From positions 1-21,904 of the IMG/VR virus record IMGVR_UViG_3300031758_011559: 21,904 nt of DNA; one strand, given 5' to 3'. The notes beneath the pieces are model-generated. The model saw nothing but the letters and a program-made list of their open reading frames with translations, had not been told where the DNA came from and did no database searches. Shown here one piece after another: positions 1 through 6,999 of the stretch. The translations under genes were made by a program, and so were the position numbers. The DNA comes from a virus. Every line of letters begins with the position of its first letter. Position 1 is the first letter of the stretch.

Positions 1-97
1 TCTCTCGACAACAGCCCCGAACAAGCATCGACGCGATGACGGGTCAACTCTTCGAGAGATTGTTGTTTCCCGGTCGATGGACGACTTAAAGAAAAAG

Positions 98-277
98 TCA
101 CTCAGGATTTGGCGGATTCCCAGAAAACGCTCCTGATGCCCCTAGGGCGACACCGATCGCGACTCCCATTGCTACACCGATTGCAACGTTACCAAGTGCA
201 ACGCCTAGCGCCGCTCCAACGCCACATCCGAGAGCCAACGCTGCTCCCATATTCTTGTTGCCGTTGGTTGTCTTCAT
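98..277 (-). CDS. Small glycine-zipper membrane protein (59 aa)
   Basis: Read from the ATG whose complement is at 275-277 to a TGA at 98-100. After a short basic/polar start (MKTTNGNKN) nearly the whole chain from residue 10 to about 50 is Gly/Ala/Val/Ile/Leu with small residues at regular spacing (motifs such as GVGAALGVALG and GVAMGVAIGVALGA), then a polar Pro/Asn tail. This is the glycine-zipper pattern of small membrane-inserting proteins. A purine-rich stretch GGGGAAAGAG lies directly upstream of the ATG, with almost no spacer. The gene stands alone, facing away from the phage operon, so it could be a host gene at the phage border or a phage membrane peptide. The 97 bp to its left hold only an 8-bp inverted repeat (1-8 with 52-59) and a CATCG/CGATG hairpin near 26-38, which might end its transcript. 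Exact function unknown. Confidence 0.6.
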   Translation of the reverse strand: MKTTNGNKNMGAALALGCGVGAALGVALGNVAIGVAMGVAIGVALGASGAFSGNPPNPE

Positions 278-381
278 ACTCTTTCCCCGTTTCCCTTTGC
301 TTGGCTGCTTGAAGCACTCAATCCTACTCAGGCCTGTTTCACGCAGATTCTAGGCGCTGGTCTCTTTCTGGATTGAAGAAA

Positions 382-509
382 TGGGAATTTTCCCACCCCA
401 CTCTCGGGATTTTAGCAAATTTCTGATTGCGTTTACCCAGTGTTTTCCTGGGTTTCGTGCGATCTCGTTTGGGAATTTTCTTCTTTCCCAGCCCGTTTTG
501 GGAATTTTC
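382..509. promoter_or_regulatory. Operator-like cluster of TGGGAA/TTCCCA half-sites
   Basis: This lies in the 278-630 gap, which has no convincing gene. The block GGGAATTTTC occurs at 383-392, 471-480 and 500-509. The first is part of a perfect palindrome TGGGAATTTTCCCA at 382-395. The second has a TTCCCA partner at 485-490, so it reads TGGGAA, 9 bp, TTCCCA. The third is a half-site. Between them an ACCCAG/CTGGGT inverted repeat spans 435-453. Repeated dyads upstream of a regulatory gene suggest binding sites for a phage repressor or activator, but no such protein is identified in the window. Confidence 0.45.
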
Positions 510-549
510 GCCAGTAGCGGACGACAGGTCTGATTCACATCAGAAAACA

Positions 550-627
550 GCTCGCGAACAAGCGAGCGGGCCTCACAGGCTTTAACTTTCGGACCTGTTG
601 CCTGTGGGGCCTTAATCAGGAGGTCCG
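550..627 (+). promoter_or_regulatory. Structured leader of the sigma-factor gene with alternative pairings
   Basis: Three features are visible in the 80 bp before the start at 631. A small hairpin is formed by GCTCGC (550-555) and GCGAGC (562-567). A 12-pair stem is formed by GGCCTCACAGGC (569-580) and GCCTGTGGGGCC (600-611) with one G-U pair and a 19-nt loop. The loop sequence CGGACCT (590-596) is exactly complementary to AGGTCCG (621-627), which overlaps the very strong Shine-Dalgarno AGGAGG (618-623). Pairing of the last two would mask the ribosome site and compete with, or form a pseudoknot with, the 12-pair stem. This is the architecture of a translational switch; the trigger is unknown. 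Confidence 0.5.
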
Positions 628-630
628 TTC

Positions 631-1227
631 ATGTCAGACAACCAATCCATCAACCTTGGTGACGACAACTTCGTTCGCAGTGTCATCCATCGGCAGGTTG
701 GAAAGCTAATCGCCAAGTCCGACTTTACACAGCAAGATCGAAACGATCTGGTCCAAGAGGTTTACGTTCGGGCGACCAAGAGTCTTCGCCTCTACGATCC
801 ATCGGTTGGCCATCTCTATCCGTACGTCTGCACTGTGGTGCAACGCCATTTGGCCAACGTCGTTCGCGATCGCTCCGTTGTTAAGCGTACGACTGCCGGC
901 CGCGTCAGTCTGAGCAAGAACGTCCGTGGTGATGACGGTGGCCAAGTCGAAATGTCTCAGACGCTACACGACAAGGATCAAGATCGACGGCTAGGTCGTG
1001 CACGTCGCCTTGGTGAAGAGGAGCTCAACGACCTGCGCATGGACCTAGCCACGTTCATGTCGAAGCTACCAGAAAAATTCCAAGACATTCTCCGTCGCCG
1101 TCAAAACCACTCGATCACCGAGATTTCTCGCGACCTTGGCATCCCACGCACCACGCTAAATGACTGGATGTTGCAGATCCGCAAGCTCTTCGAGGAAGCA
1201 GGATTCGACAGATATCTGGAATCGTAA
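631..1227 (+). CDS. Sigma-70 family (ECF-like) RNA polymerase sigma factor
   Basis: 198 aa. Residues about 10-85 fit sigma region 2 (DLVQEVYVRATKSLRLYDP followed by YVCTVVQRHLANVVRDR) and residues about 135-192 fit region 4, with a helix-turn-helix in SITEISRDLGIPRTTLNDWM. No region 1 or 3 is evident, and the length is typical of ECF or phage sigma factors. The start is chosen at the ATG 7 nt after AGGAGG, the strongest ribosome site in the window, preceded by a structured leader. It would direct host core polymerase to phage promoters. A 39-bp motif begins directly after its stop codon and recurs at 20198, which would make sense as its target. A non-sigma DNA-binding role using the same fold is an alternative. 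Family call is confident; the regulatory target is inferred. Confidence 0.85.
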   Translation: MSDNQSINLGDDNFVRSVIHRQVGKLIAKSDFTQQDRNDLVQEVYVRATKSLRLYDPSVGHLYPYVCTVVQRHLANVVRDRSVVKRTTAGRVSLSKNVRGDDGGQVEMSQTLHDKDQDRRLGRARRLGEEELNDLRMDLATFMSKLPEKFQDILRRRQNHSITEISRDLGIPRTTLNDWMLQIRKLFEEAGFDRYLES

Positions 1228-1228
1228 C

Positions 1229-1267
1229 CGTCAATTCACCCGGGTACCGGGTATTCCAACAGATAGA
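1229..1267 (+). promoter_or_regulatory. Candidate phage promoter, copy 1 of a 39-bp motif
   Basis: CGTCAAT at 1229-1235, 10 variable bp, then ACCGGGTATTCC at 1246-1257, one variable base, and ACAGATAGA to 1267. The same pieces with the same spacing occur at 20198-20236. If CGTCAAT is read as a -35 element, TATTCC at 1252-1257 sits 16 bp further on as a -10 element, and the conserved ACAGATAGA would cover the transcription start. It lies 53 bp before the gene at 1320, right behind the sigma gene, so it could start the replication operon. An extra CCGGGTA is tandemly duplicated at 1240-1246. Confidence 0.6.
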
Positions 1268-1319
1268 GAAAGCAACTTTTCAATCAACACGAGTCATCAA
1301 CCAAAAGGAATTCCAGTCA

Positions 1320-1559
1320 ATGAGTGCACCCAACATGAATATCGATCAGCGAGTCACAATTTCGCTCGCTTTGCAGCGATACATACGAGCGGTCGAGCGC
1401 TTCGAAGCAGCTTCCAACGAATTCAACGAATCCTGCCAAACGATCCGTCAGGCACTTCCTCGTGAAAGCCGCTTCGTCGCCAACATCTCGCACCAGCACT
1501 ATCTGGTGACCAGCGACAACGAAGGCAACTTCGAAGTCGAGTCAGTCGACACGGTTTGA
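1320..1559 (+). CDS. Small uncharacterised protein (79 aa)
   Basis: MSAPNMNIDQRVTISLALQRYIRAVERFEAASNEFNESCQTIRQALPR is followed by a short strand-rich end. The first 50 residues look like two amphipathic helices, the last 30 like a small beta element. The start at 1320 has AAAGGAA 9 nt upstream. It is the first gene after the candidate promoter at 1229-1267 and the next frame opens at its stop codon, so it is likely the head of the early operon. I recognise no family; a small early regulatory or host-takeover protein is only a guess from position. Confidence 0.65.
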   Translation: MSAPNMNIDQRVTISLALQRYIRAVERFEAASNEFNESCQTIRQALPRESRFVANISHQHYLVTSDNEGNFEVESVDTV

Positions 1560-1612
1560 TTCGCAATCTGTCATCCCCCTCTTCGACCTCCTCGCTGAAA
1601 GATCCAAAGGCG

Positions 1613-1837
1613 ATGTCAACAAGACCTTTACCCCATGAACCCGGTGATCGGAAGTGCCTGAAGTGCAACGAAACGTTTCGTTCTAAGAGTGCAGCTAACC
1701 GCATTTGCAAGAAGTGCTCGCAGATCAACGCGTCGCTGAAAGTGAGTGAAGCGCAGTTGGCTCGAGAACGAGGCGCTAAGCGACTCAACGGCATTCTGAT
1801 CGAAGAACAAGACACCTACGAGATGAACTTCTCGTAA
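1613..1837 (+). CDS. Small zinc-ribbon protein (74 aa)
   Basis: Cys15-Cys18 (CLKC) and Cys32-Cys35 (CKKC) make a two-knuckle CxxC...CxxC zinc ribbon separated by 13 residues, as in small phage nucleic-acid-binding or transcription proteins. The rest is a charged helix (KVSEAQLARERGAKRL) and an acidic tail. The frame could begin at a TTG at 1556 overlapping the previous stop, but the extra 19 residues are low-complexity Ser/Pro. I therefore choose the ATG at 1613, which has AAAGG close upstream. Start uncertain; zinc-binding role inferred from the Cys pattern. Confidence 0.65.
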   Translation: MSTRPLPHEPGDRKCLKCNETFRSKSAANRICKKCSQINASLKVSEAQLARERGAKRLNGILIEEQDTYEMNFS

Positions 1838-1885
1838 GCCTCAAGAAAACAAAGAAAACGCACCCAATTAAAGTTCGAAAGTCTT

Positions 1886-2932
1886 ATGTCACAAGCAACC
1901 CTAACCTCTGAAACGAGCGACAAGAACGTGCTGACCTACTCGGCACTCAACACGTTCCGCAATTGTCCTCGCAAATACAAACATCGTTACGTCGATAACC
2001 TGCGTCCACGGATGAAGGTTGAATCGCTTTCGTTCGGAAGCGTGATCCACAGTGCTATCGAAATCTGGTATCGCTCGGTGGACGATTCCAACCGACTGTG
2101 GATTGTCTTGGATTTCATTGATCGAAGCTTCCCAGAACGAGCGACAGATGAGAACCAGCAAGCCAACTGGCACCTGGCTCGTGCCATCATGACTGGTTAC
2201 GCCTCGCGGTATGCCACCGAGGACTTCACGATCATCGAGATTGAGAAATCATTTACAGGAAACATTCGCAATCCAGACACGGGTCGCTGCAGCCAAACGT
2301 TTGTGATGGCGGGCAAGGCCGATGCGATCGTACAGCGATCCGATGGCATGTATCTGCTTGAGCATAAGACAGCCGCCTCGATCGACTCGAACTATCTCGA
2401 CAAGCTGTGGACAGACACGCAGATCGCACTGTACTGCTACTACCTGCGTGAACTTGGCTATCCGATCGTTGGCGTGATTTACAACGTGCTGCTCAAGAGC
2501 CGCCTCAAGCAAAGCAAAGGCGAAACGCAGGAAGAGTACGAAGCTCGGCACGCAGAACTCGCCGCCAAAAACAAGAGTGGCAAGTCAACGGCCAAACGTC
2601 AGTTGCCTGAAACCAACCAAGAGTTTCAAGGCCGGCTGGCAGCTTGGTATGCGAAGCCAGAGGCGTTCCATCGCGAGTTCATTTATCTCTCCGAAGATCG
2701 GCTTGCGATGCTGCAAGACGAAGTCTGGGAGATCACCCAGCAATATCTCGACGCGCGACGTCGTGGCAAATGGCTACTCAACACATCGAGCTGCTTCTCC
2801 TATCAGCGACCGTGTGAGTATCTGCCGTACTGCCAATCAGGCTTCAATCCAAATGTTGTGGACAACCTCTACGAGATCACTCCACCGCACGAGGAACTCA
2901 ATTCAATCGATTCTGACGCACCCGTTTTTTGA
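1886..2932 (+). CDS. PD-(D/E)XK nuclease, RecB/Cas4-like, with probable Fe-S cluster
   Basis: 348 aa. The PD-(D/E)XK core is visible: His55 in GSVIHSAIE, Asp146 in GKADAIV, and Glu159/Lys161 in LLEHKTA, followed by the QxxxY-like helix TQIALYCYYL. Four cysteines, Cys27 (FRNCPRKY) near the N-terminus and Cys303, Cys310 and Cys316 near the C-terminus, match the four-Cys iron-sulfur staple of AddB, Dna2 and Cas4 nucleases. A charged insert lies at about 205-245. The likely role is a 5'-3' exonuclease that resects DNA for phage recombination. It sits directly before a Sak4-like ATPase and an SSB-like protein, the usual partners. Family call strong; no CRISPR array or Cas1/Cas2 is nearby, so a CRISPR role is not supported. 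Confidence 0.85.
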   Translation: MSQATLTSETSDKNVLTYSALNTFRNCPRKYKHRYVDNLRPRMKVESLSFGSVIHSAIEIWYRSVDDSNRLWIVLDFIDRSFPERATDENQQANWHLARAIMTGYASRYATEDFTIIEIEKSFTGNIRNPDTGRCSQTFVMAGKADAIVQRSDGMYLLEHKTAASIDSNYLDKLWTDTQIALYCYYLRELGYPIVGVIYNVLLKSRLKQSKGETQEEYEARHAELAAKNKSGKSTAKRQLPETNQEFQGRLAAWYAKPEAFHREFIYLSEDRLAMLQDEVWEITQQYLDARRRGKWLLNTSSCFSYQRPCEYLPYCQSGFNPNVVDNLYEITPPHEELNSIDSDAPVF

Positions 2933-2947
2933 AAGGAATAACCTCTA

Positions 2948-3730
2948 ATGTCAATTGTATTACCAACTGAAGCATCCAAACCCGTGACCGAACTCGGTAA
3001 ACAAACCATCCTGCTCTATGGCAGCCCCAAGCTTGGGAAGAGTTCCTTCGCGAGTAAGGCTCCTGGTTCGCTCTTTTTCGAGTGTGAACCTGGGCTCAAT
3101 CACTTGGAGGTTTTCAAAGTGCCGACCTATTCGTGGGAGGCATTTCTCGAGGCTTGCAAGCTTGTCGCCAAGGGGGATCACAACTTCAAAACAATTGTGA
3201 TCGACACCGTCGACAACGCTTTCAAGATGTGCTCGGACTATATCTGTGCCAAGCATGGCATCGAGTACGAAGGCGACATGGGCCATGGCAAAGGCTGGGC
3301 TCTAGTGAAGAACGAATGGCATCGCGTGCTGACTCGATTGGCCAGCCTGCCATACGGCTTGATCATGATCTCTCACGCGATCGACAAGACCATCGAAACG
3401 CGAACGGGTGAATACACCAAAACAACTCCGAGCCTGCCCGATCGCGCTCGCAATGTTGTCTTGGGCCTCGTGGACATCATTCTGTTCGGCGACTCGATCG
3501 CCAAGAAGGATGCAGCGGGCAATGTCACCATCGAACGCGTTGTGCGCACCAAGCCGCATCCAACCTACGAGGCCGGCGATCGCACTGGTCGTTTGCCTGA
3601 ACTGCTCCCTCTCGACTACGAGCATTTCGTCAAAGCTTTCAATTCTCCCGCTCGCAGCTCGGAAACCGGCACCAGCAGCGCAGCGAAGAGCTCCACGCCG
3701 GCAAGCACCCTTTCAGGAAAGGCTAAATAG
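2948..3730 (+). CDS. Sak4-like RecA-fold ATPase (single-strand annealing recombinase)
   Basis: 260 aa. Walker A is YGSPKLGKSS (residues 24-33, Lys31) and Walker B is TIVIDTVDN (82-90), with a conserved SHAID segment near 140, as in the AAA_24/Sak4 family of small phage RecA-like ATPases. The C-terminal 35 residues are a Ser/Ala/Thr-rich, probably disordered tail. Sak4 proteins act with a phage SSB in single-strand annealing. Here the gene follows a resection nuclease by 15 bp (AAAGGAAT upstream of the ATG) and precedes the SSB-like gene by 2 bp, so all three are translated together. Function is by family and context. Confidence 0.82.
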   Translation: MSIVLPTEASKPVTELGKQTILLYGSPKLGKSSFASKAPGSLFFECEPGLNHLEVFKVPTYSWEAFLEACKLVAKGDHNFKTIVIDTVDNAFKMCSDYICAKHGIEYEGDMGHGKGWALVKNEWHRVLTRLASLPYGLIMISHAIDKTIETRTGEYTKTTPSLPDRARNVVLGLVDIILFGDSIAKKDAAGNVTIERVVRTKPHPTYEAGDRTGRLPELLPLDYEHFVKAFNSPARSSETGTSSAAKSSTPASTLSGKAK

Positions 3731-3732
3731 TC

Positions 3733-4194
3733 ATGAGTGATTACGAATCATTCGAACCTACCGATTCGCAAGTCGATCTCACCTCGTTTGATGACGAGTT
3801 CGAGACGGCAGACGCGCCGAGCTACGACGAGGTCCCCGACGGCAAGTACCAAGTGAAGATCCAGACTGCGAAGCTTGAATCGAGTCAGAAGGGTGACCCG
3901 ATGATCAAGTTCGATCTGGTGGTCATCTCGGGTTCGCAGGCTGGTCGGCACATCTTCAAGAACTCGGTCATCACCCAGGCATCCCTGCCTTACGTCAAGG
4001 GCGATCTCAAGACGCTTGGCCTGGAGCTGGCAAAGTTCAGTGAACTAGCGGGTCGGCTCGACGAGTTGTTGGACAAGACGCTCGAAGTCACCAAGCGTAC
4101 GCGAGGCGACTACACGAACGTGTATTTCAACCGTCGGCTGAATATCGCCTCCGCGCCGAGTGCTGGATTGGCGGACGAGGATCTTCCGTTCTAG
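3733..4194 (+). CDS. DUF669-type single-stranded DNA-binding protein
   Basis: 153 aa. The body (PDGKYQVKIQTAKLESSQKGDPMIKFDLVVISGSQAGRHIFKNSVI) follows the DUF669 pattern of phage proteins next to Sak4/Erf-type recombinases. The last six residues DEDLPF closely resemble the acidic tip of bacterial SSB (DDDIPF), the docking site for recombination and replication partners. An acidic N-terminal stretch (residues 1-35) precedes the fold. It lies 2 bp behind the Sak4-like gene with GGAAAGG upstream. It most likely coats single-stranded DNA and recruits the Sak4 ATPase and helicases. The SSB-like tip is seen directly; the binding role is inferred. Confidence 0.85.
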   Translation: MSDYESFEPTDSQVDLTSFDDEFETADAPSYDEVPDGKYQVKIQTAKLESSQKGDPMIKFDLVVISGSQAGRHIFKNSVITQASLPYVKGDLKTLGLELAKFSELAGRLDELLDKTLEVTKRTRGDYTNVYFNRRLNIASAPSAGLADEDLPF

Positions 4195-4221
4195 GCCGCT
4201 GGTCGCTTGGCCGGCGTTATT

Positions 4222-4316
4222 CGTTCCCTGTGAACGGGTGCGGCCGAGGCGGGATGGCGTGACTTGGAAGTAGTTCCTTGCGATGTGGTTCTTTGCCGGG
4301 GCCACATCGCACTTCC
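4222..4316. other. Two inverted repeats in the 191-bp gap before the ERCC4 gene
   Basis: CGTTC (4222-4226) pairs with GAACG (4232-4236). A stronger structure follows: GCGATGTGG (4280-4288) and CCACATCGC (4302-4310) form a perfect 9-bp stem around a 13-nt loop, and GGAAGT (4266-4271) with ACTTCC (4311-4316) can stack outside it, leaving an 8-nt bulge. There is no T-run, so a classical terminator is doubtful. An operon-internal processing site or a partial attenuator separating the recombination genes from the nuclease/helicase genes is more likely. Confidence 0.45.
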
Positions 4317-4385
4317 TTATCCAGACTCCCCGTGCCTGCCTCGGCTCTTTCTATTTCATCACTCGGATTGGATTGTCAGGAAAAC

Positions 4386-4838
4386 ATGGATTTCCGAATC
4401 GTTATCGACTCGCGCGAGCAACAACCCTACACGTTCGCGTGTGAGGTAGTGAAAGCCAAACTTGACGCCGGTGATTACTCGGTGGTTGGCTTCGAACAGC
4501 GAGTGGCTGTTGAACGCAAGAGCCTGCGAGATTTCGTCGGCACTGTCATTCACGATTTTGATCGTTTCGCTCGCGAGCTTCAAAGGCTTTCAGCGATGGA
4601 AGCGGCATGTATCGTGGTCGAAGCTGATCTAACTGCTGTGCTTTGCGGCCAACATGCTGAAGCACTTCGGGCAGTCGCTCCACAATCATTGCTTGGTGCG
4701 TCCACATACATTGGCGTCAAGTATCGGGTGCCTGTCTATTGGTGCGGATCGCGGCCAGGGGCCGTTCGATTCACCGATGCCTATCTACGATCGTTCATTC
4801 GTGTGATCTCCAACGCAGGAGATCTACACCATGAGTAA
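4386..4838 (+). CDS. ERCC4-type nuclease
   Basis: 150 aa from the ATG at 4386, which has AGGAAA just upstream; the frame extends further left but that part overlaps the hairpin region and has no conserved content. The ERCC4 (XPF/Mus81) nuclease signature is complete: IDSREQ (7-12), AGDYSV (28-33) and VERKSLRD (42-49), the last being the ERKxxxD metal-binding motif. The domain is alone, without the helix-hairpin-helix or helicase parts of XPF. Such stand-alone phage ERCC4 proteins are thought to cut branched or flap DNA. The stop overlaps the next start by 8 nt, so it is translationally coupled to the RecD2-like helicase. Confidence 0.85.
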   Translation: MDFRIVIDSREQQPYTFACEVVKAKLDAGDYSVVGFEQRVAVERKSLRDFVGTVIHDFDRFARELQRLSAMEAACIVVEADLTAVLCGQHAEALRAVAPQSLLGASTYIGVKYRVPVYWCGSRPGAVRFTDAYLRSFIRVISNAGDLHHE

Positions 4839-6999
4839 TCGTATCAGTGGTACGGTCGATCGAGTCTTCTTCACCAGCGCCAAGTTCTCCGCCGGCGCAC
4901 TTGTTCGCGACGACGGCGATCGTGTGCGGTTTCGCGGGCCATTCTGCGTGAGCGAAGGCGAACTGGTCACGCTCACAGGACACTGGAAAAGCGATCCCAA
5001 GTATGGACCGCAATTCGACGCCAAGAGCGTTAGCTACGATCTGCCGGAAACGCCTGAAGGCTTGGTGCAATACCTTGCGAAGCATCCAGCGTTTACTGGC
5101 ATCGGCGAAACCACGGCGCGGAAGATCGTCTCGTACGTTGCCAGCGCAGAGCATCTCGATCGCGTGATCCGCCAGGACATCGAGGAACTGCATCGCGCTT
5201 TGAGGATTCCCAAACGGACACTGAATTCACTGCGTGAAGCGTGGATTGCCAACAGTGATGAAAACGAAGTCAGAACGTACTTGGCCAGCTTCGGTCTTTC
5301 TCATAACCAGATGGAGACATTACTCGAGGAATTCGGCTCCTCGGTGGTTGGCGTTCTCAGAGCGAATCCCTATCTCATCATCCGCTACATCAAAGGCTAC
5401 GGCTTCAAGCGGGTAGACAAGATCGCGCGTTCGATGGGCATTCCCAAAGAGCACCCGGGCCGACTCGAAGCCGCCCTGTGTTATCTGGTTCGTGAAGAGG
5501 CGTCCGATGGTCATACATGGATCGCGCACGATGAGCTGATTCGCAAGGCGATCGATCTACTGTTGCTCGATTCACTCGACAGTGGCTCGATTATCGAGGC
5601 TGCCTTTCAGCGAGCGGTCGAGCAAGAGGAACTCGTTGTCGATGGCGATGCTGTTGCTCTTGCTCGATATGTTGAAGCGGAGCGACTGATCTATCAGTGC
5701 TTTGAATTGTACGGACAAGTCGTTGATCCGATCGGAATTGAACCAGCATACGGCACCGGGCTTAAGCGGGCTCAATTTGCCGCTTACGAAGCTGCGATGC
5801 GACACGCAATCGTTGTGATCTCCGGCGGAGCCGGTACCGGCAAGACGCATACGTTGGCCCGATTGGCGAAGACTTTTAAGGAAGCCAATCTCCGAATCGC
5901 ACTTTGCTCTCCAACTGGTAAGGCTGCCAAGCGGATCGAAGAGTCGCTGAAGGCTCTCGGACTCGATCTCGAAGCTAAGACGATCCACCGTCTACTTGCA
6001 TACAACGGACGGGAGTTCCGAAGGCAAAGTCTCTCGCCCCCAGATGACGAAGGCACACCCGGTATTCCGTCGGGTGATGGATTCGATGTCATCATTATTG
6101 ATGAGTTCTCTATGGTAGACGTGCCACTGATGGCAGAGCTACTACGTCGCATCGATCTCGACAAAACGCGATTGATTCTCGTTGGAGATCACAATCAGTT
6201 GCCTCCTGTCGGCGCTGGTAACGTCCTTCGTGACTGCATCAAACATAAGCTCGTGCCGACTTTCATTCTGGATGAAGTCGTACGCCAGGCCGGCGTTCTG
6301 AAGGTCAACAGCATGGCGATACTCTCGCAACGAGTTGTGCCAACGGCTGTTGGCGATCCAGCTTGGAGCGTCATCGATTCACTCAAAGAGCCGATGCAAA
6401 TTCAGGTCTACCTGCGTGACTTGGTTCTGAACCGCATTCCTAATCGGCTTGGTCTCGATCCAGTGAATGACGTACAGATCATCACTCCGACGCATCTGGG
6501 AAAACTCGGTACCAAAGCGATCAACGAGATGATGCAGTATCTGCTGCATGGCGAGGCTGATCGCAAGTTTGCAGTGGGCGACAAGGTCATTCAGACCTCC
6601 AACGATTATGACTTGGGAATTATGAATGGCACGATCGGTATCGTATCAGGGATCGAGATAGCGGATGGAACAAAGTACATTGTTGATTTCGATGGGGACG
6701 GTCGCCGGCGAATCCAAGATGATCAGATTCTAAATCTTCAGCTTGCCTACGCGTTGACTGCTCACAAGGCCCAAGGGAGTGAGTTTCCTTGCGTCGTTGT
6801 TCTCTGTCACAAGTCCCATTTCTTCGCCGATCGTAACTGGCTGTATACCGCGGTCACTCGCGCTTCCAAGTACTGCATCTTGGTCGGCGATCGATGGGGA
6901 CTCGGCAACGCTGTGAAGAAAAACAATGTTAGCCAGCGGCGAACGTTCCTAGATCGCTGGGCGACTGCGAATCTTGAATATTGGGAGGTGCTGCTTTGA
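4831..6999 (+). CDS. RecD2-like SF1B DNA helicase
   Basis: 722 aa. Residues 1-75 look like the OB-type N-terminal domain of RecD2 (FSAGALVRDDGDRVRFRGPF), then helix-hairpin-helix repeats at about 80-205 (FTGIGETTARKIV, YIKGYGFKRVDKIA). Helicase motifs follow: SGGAGTGKTH (331-340, Lys338), CSPTGKAAKR, KTIHRLL, IIIDEFSMVD (421-430), VGDHNQLPPVGAG (451-463), and near the end LTAHKAQGSEFP and YTAVTRASK. This is a 5'-3' DNA helicase of the RecD/TraA group, longer than phage Dda and without RecB/RecC partners. It sits between the ERCC4 nuclease and the primase, overlapping both, and probably unwinds forks or branched intermediates. Family call confident. Confidence 0.92.
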   Translation: MSNRISGTVDRVFFTSAKFSAGALVRDDGDRVRFRGPFCVSEGELVTLTGHWKSDPKYGPQFDAKSVSYDLPETPEGLVQYLAKHPAFTGIGETTARKIVSYVASAEHLDRVIRQDIEELHRALRIPKRTLNSLREAWIANSDENEVRTYLASFGLSHNQMETLLEEFGSSVVGVLRANPYLIIRYIKGYGFKRVDKIARSMGIPKEHPGRLEAALCYLVREEASDGHTWIAHDELIRKAIDLLLLDSLDSGSIIEAAFQRAVEQEELVVDGDAVALARYVEAERLIYQCFELYGQVVDPIGIEPAYGTGLKRAQFAAYEAAMRHAIVVISGGAGTGKTHTLARLAKTFKEANLRIALCSPTGKAAKRIEESLKALGLDLEAKTIHRLLAYNGREFRRQSLSPPDDEGTPGIPSGDGFDVIIIDEFSMVDVPLMAELLRRIDLDKTRLILVGDHNQLPPVGAGNVLRDCIKHKLVPTFILDEVVRQAGVLKVNSMAILSQRVVPTAVGDPAWSVIDSLKEPMQIQVYLRDLVLNRIPNRLGLDPVNDVQIITPTHLGKLGTKAINEMMQYLLHGEADRKFAVGDKVIQTSNDYDLGIMNGTIGIVSGIEIADGTKYIVDFDGDGRRRIQDDQILNLQLAYALTAHKAQGSEFPCVVVLCHKSHFFADRNWLYTAVTRASKYCILVGDRWGLGNAVKKNNVSQRRTFLDRWATANLEYWEVLL

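Noticed and set aside
350-538. A 62-codon minus-strand frame starting at GTG
   Set aside because: It consists largely of the GGGAATTTTC repeats, has no ribosome site and no recognisable protein character; repeats as operator sites explain it better.
1886-2932. True CRISPR-associated Cas4
   Set aside because: The fold and Fe-S cysteines fit, but there is no CRISPR locus; phage recombination context explains it better.
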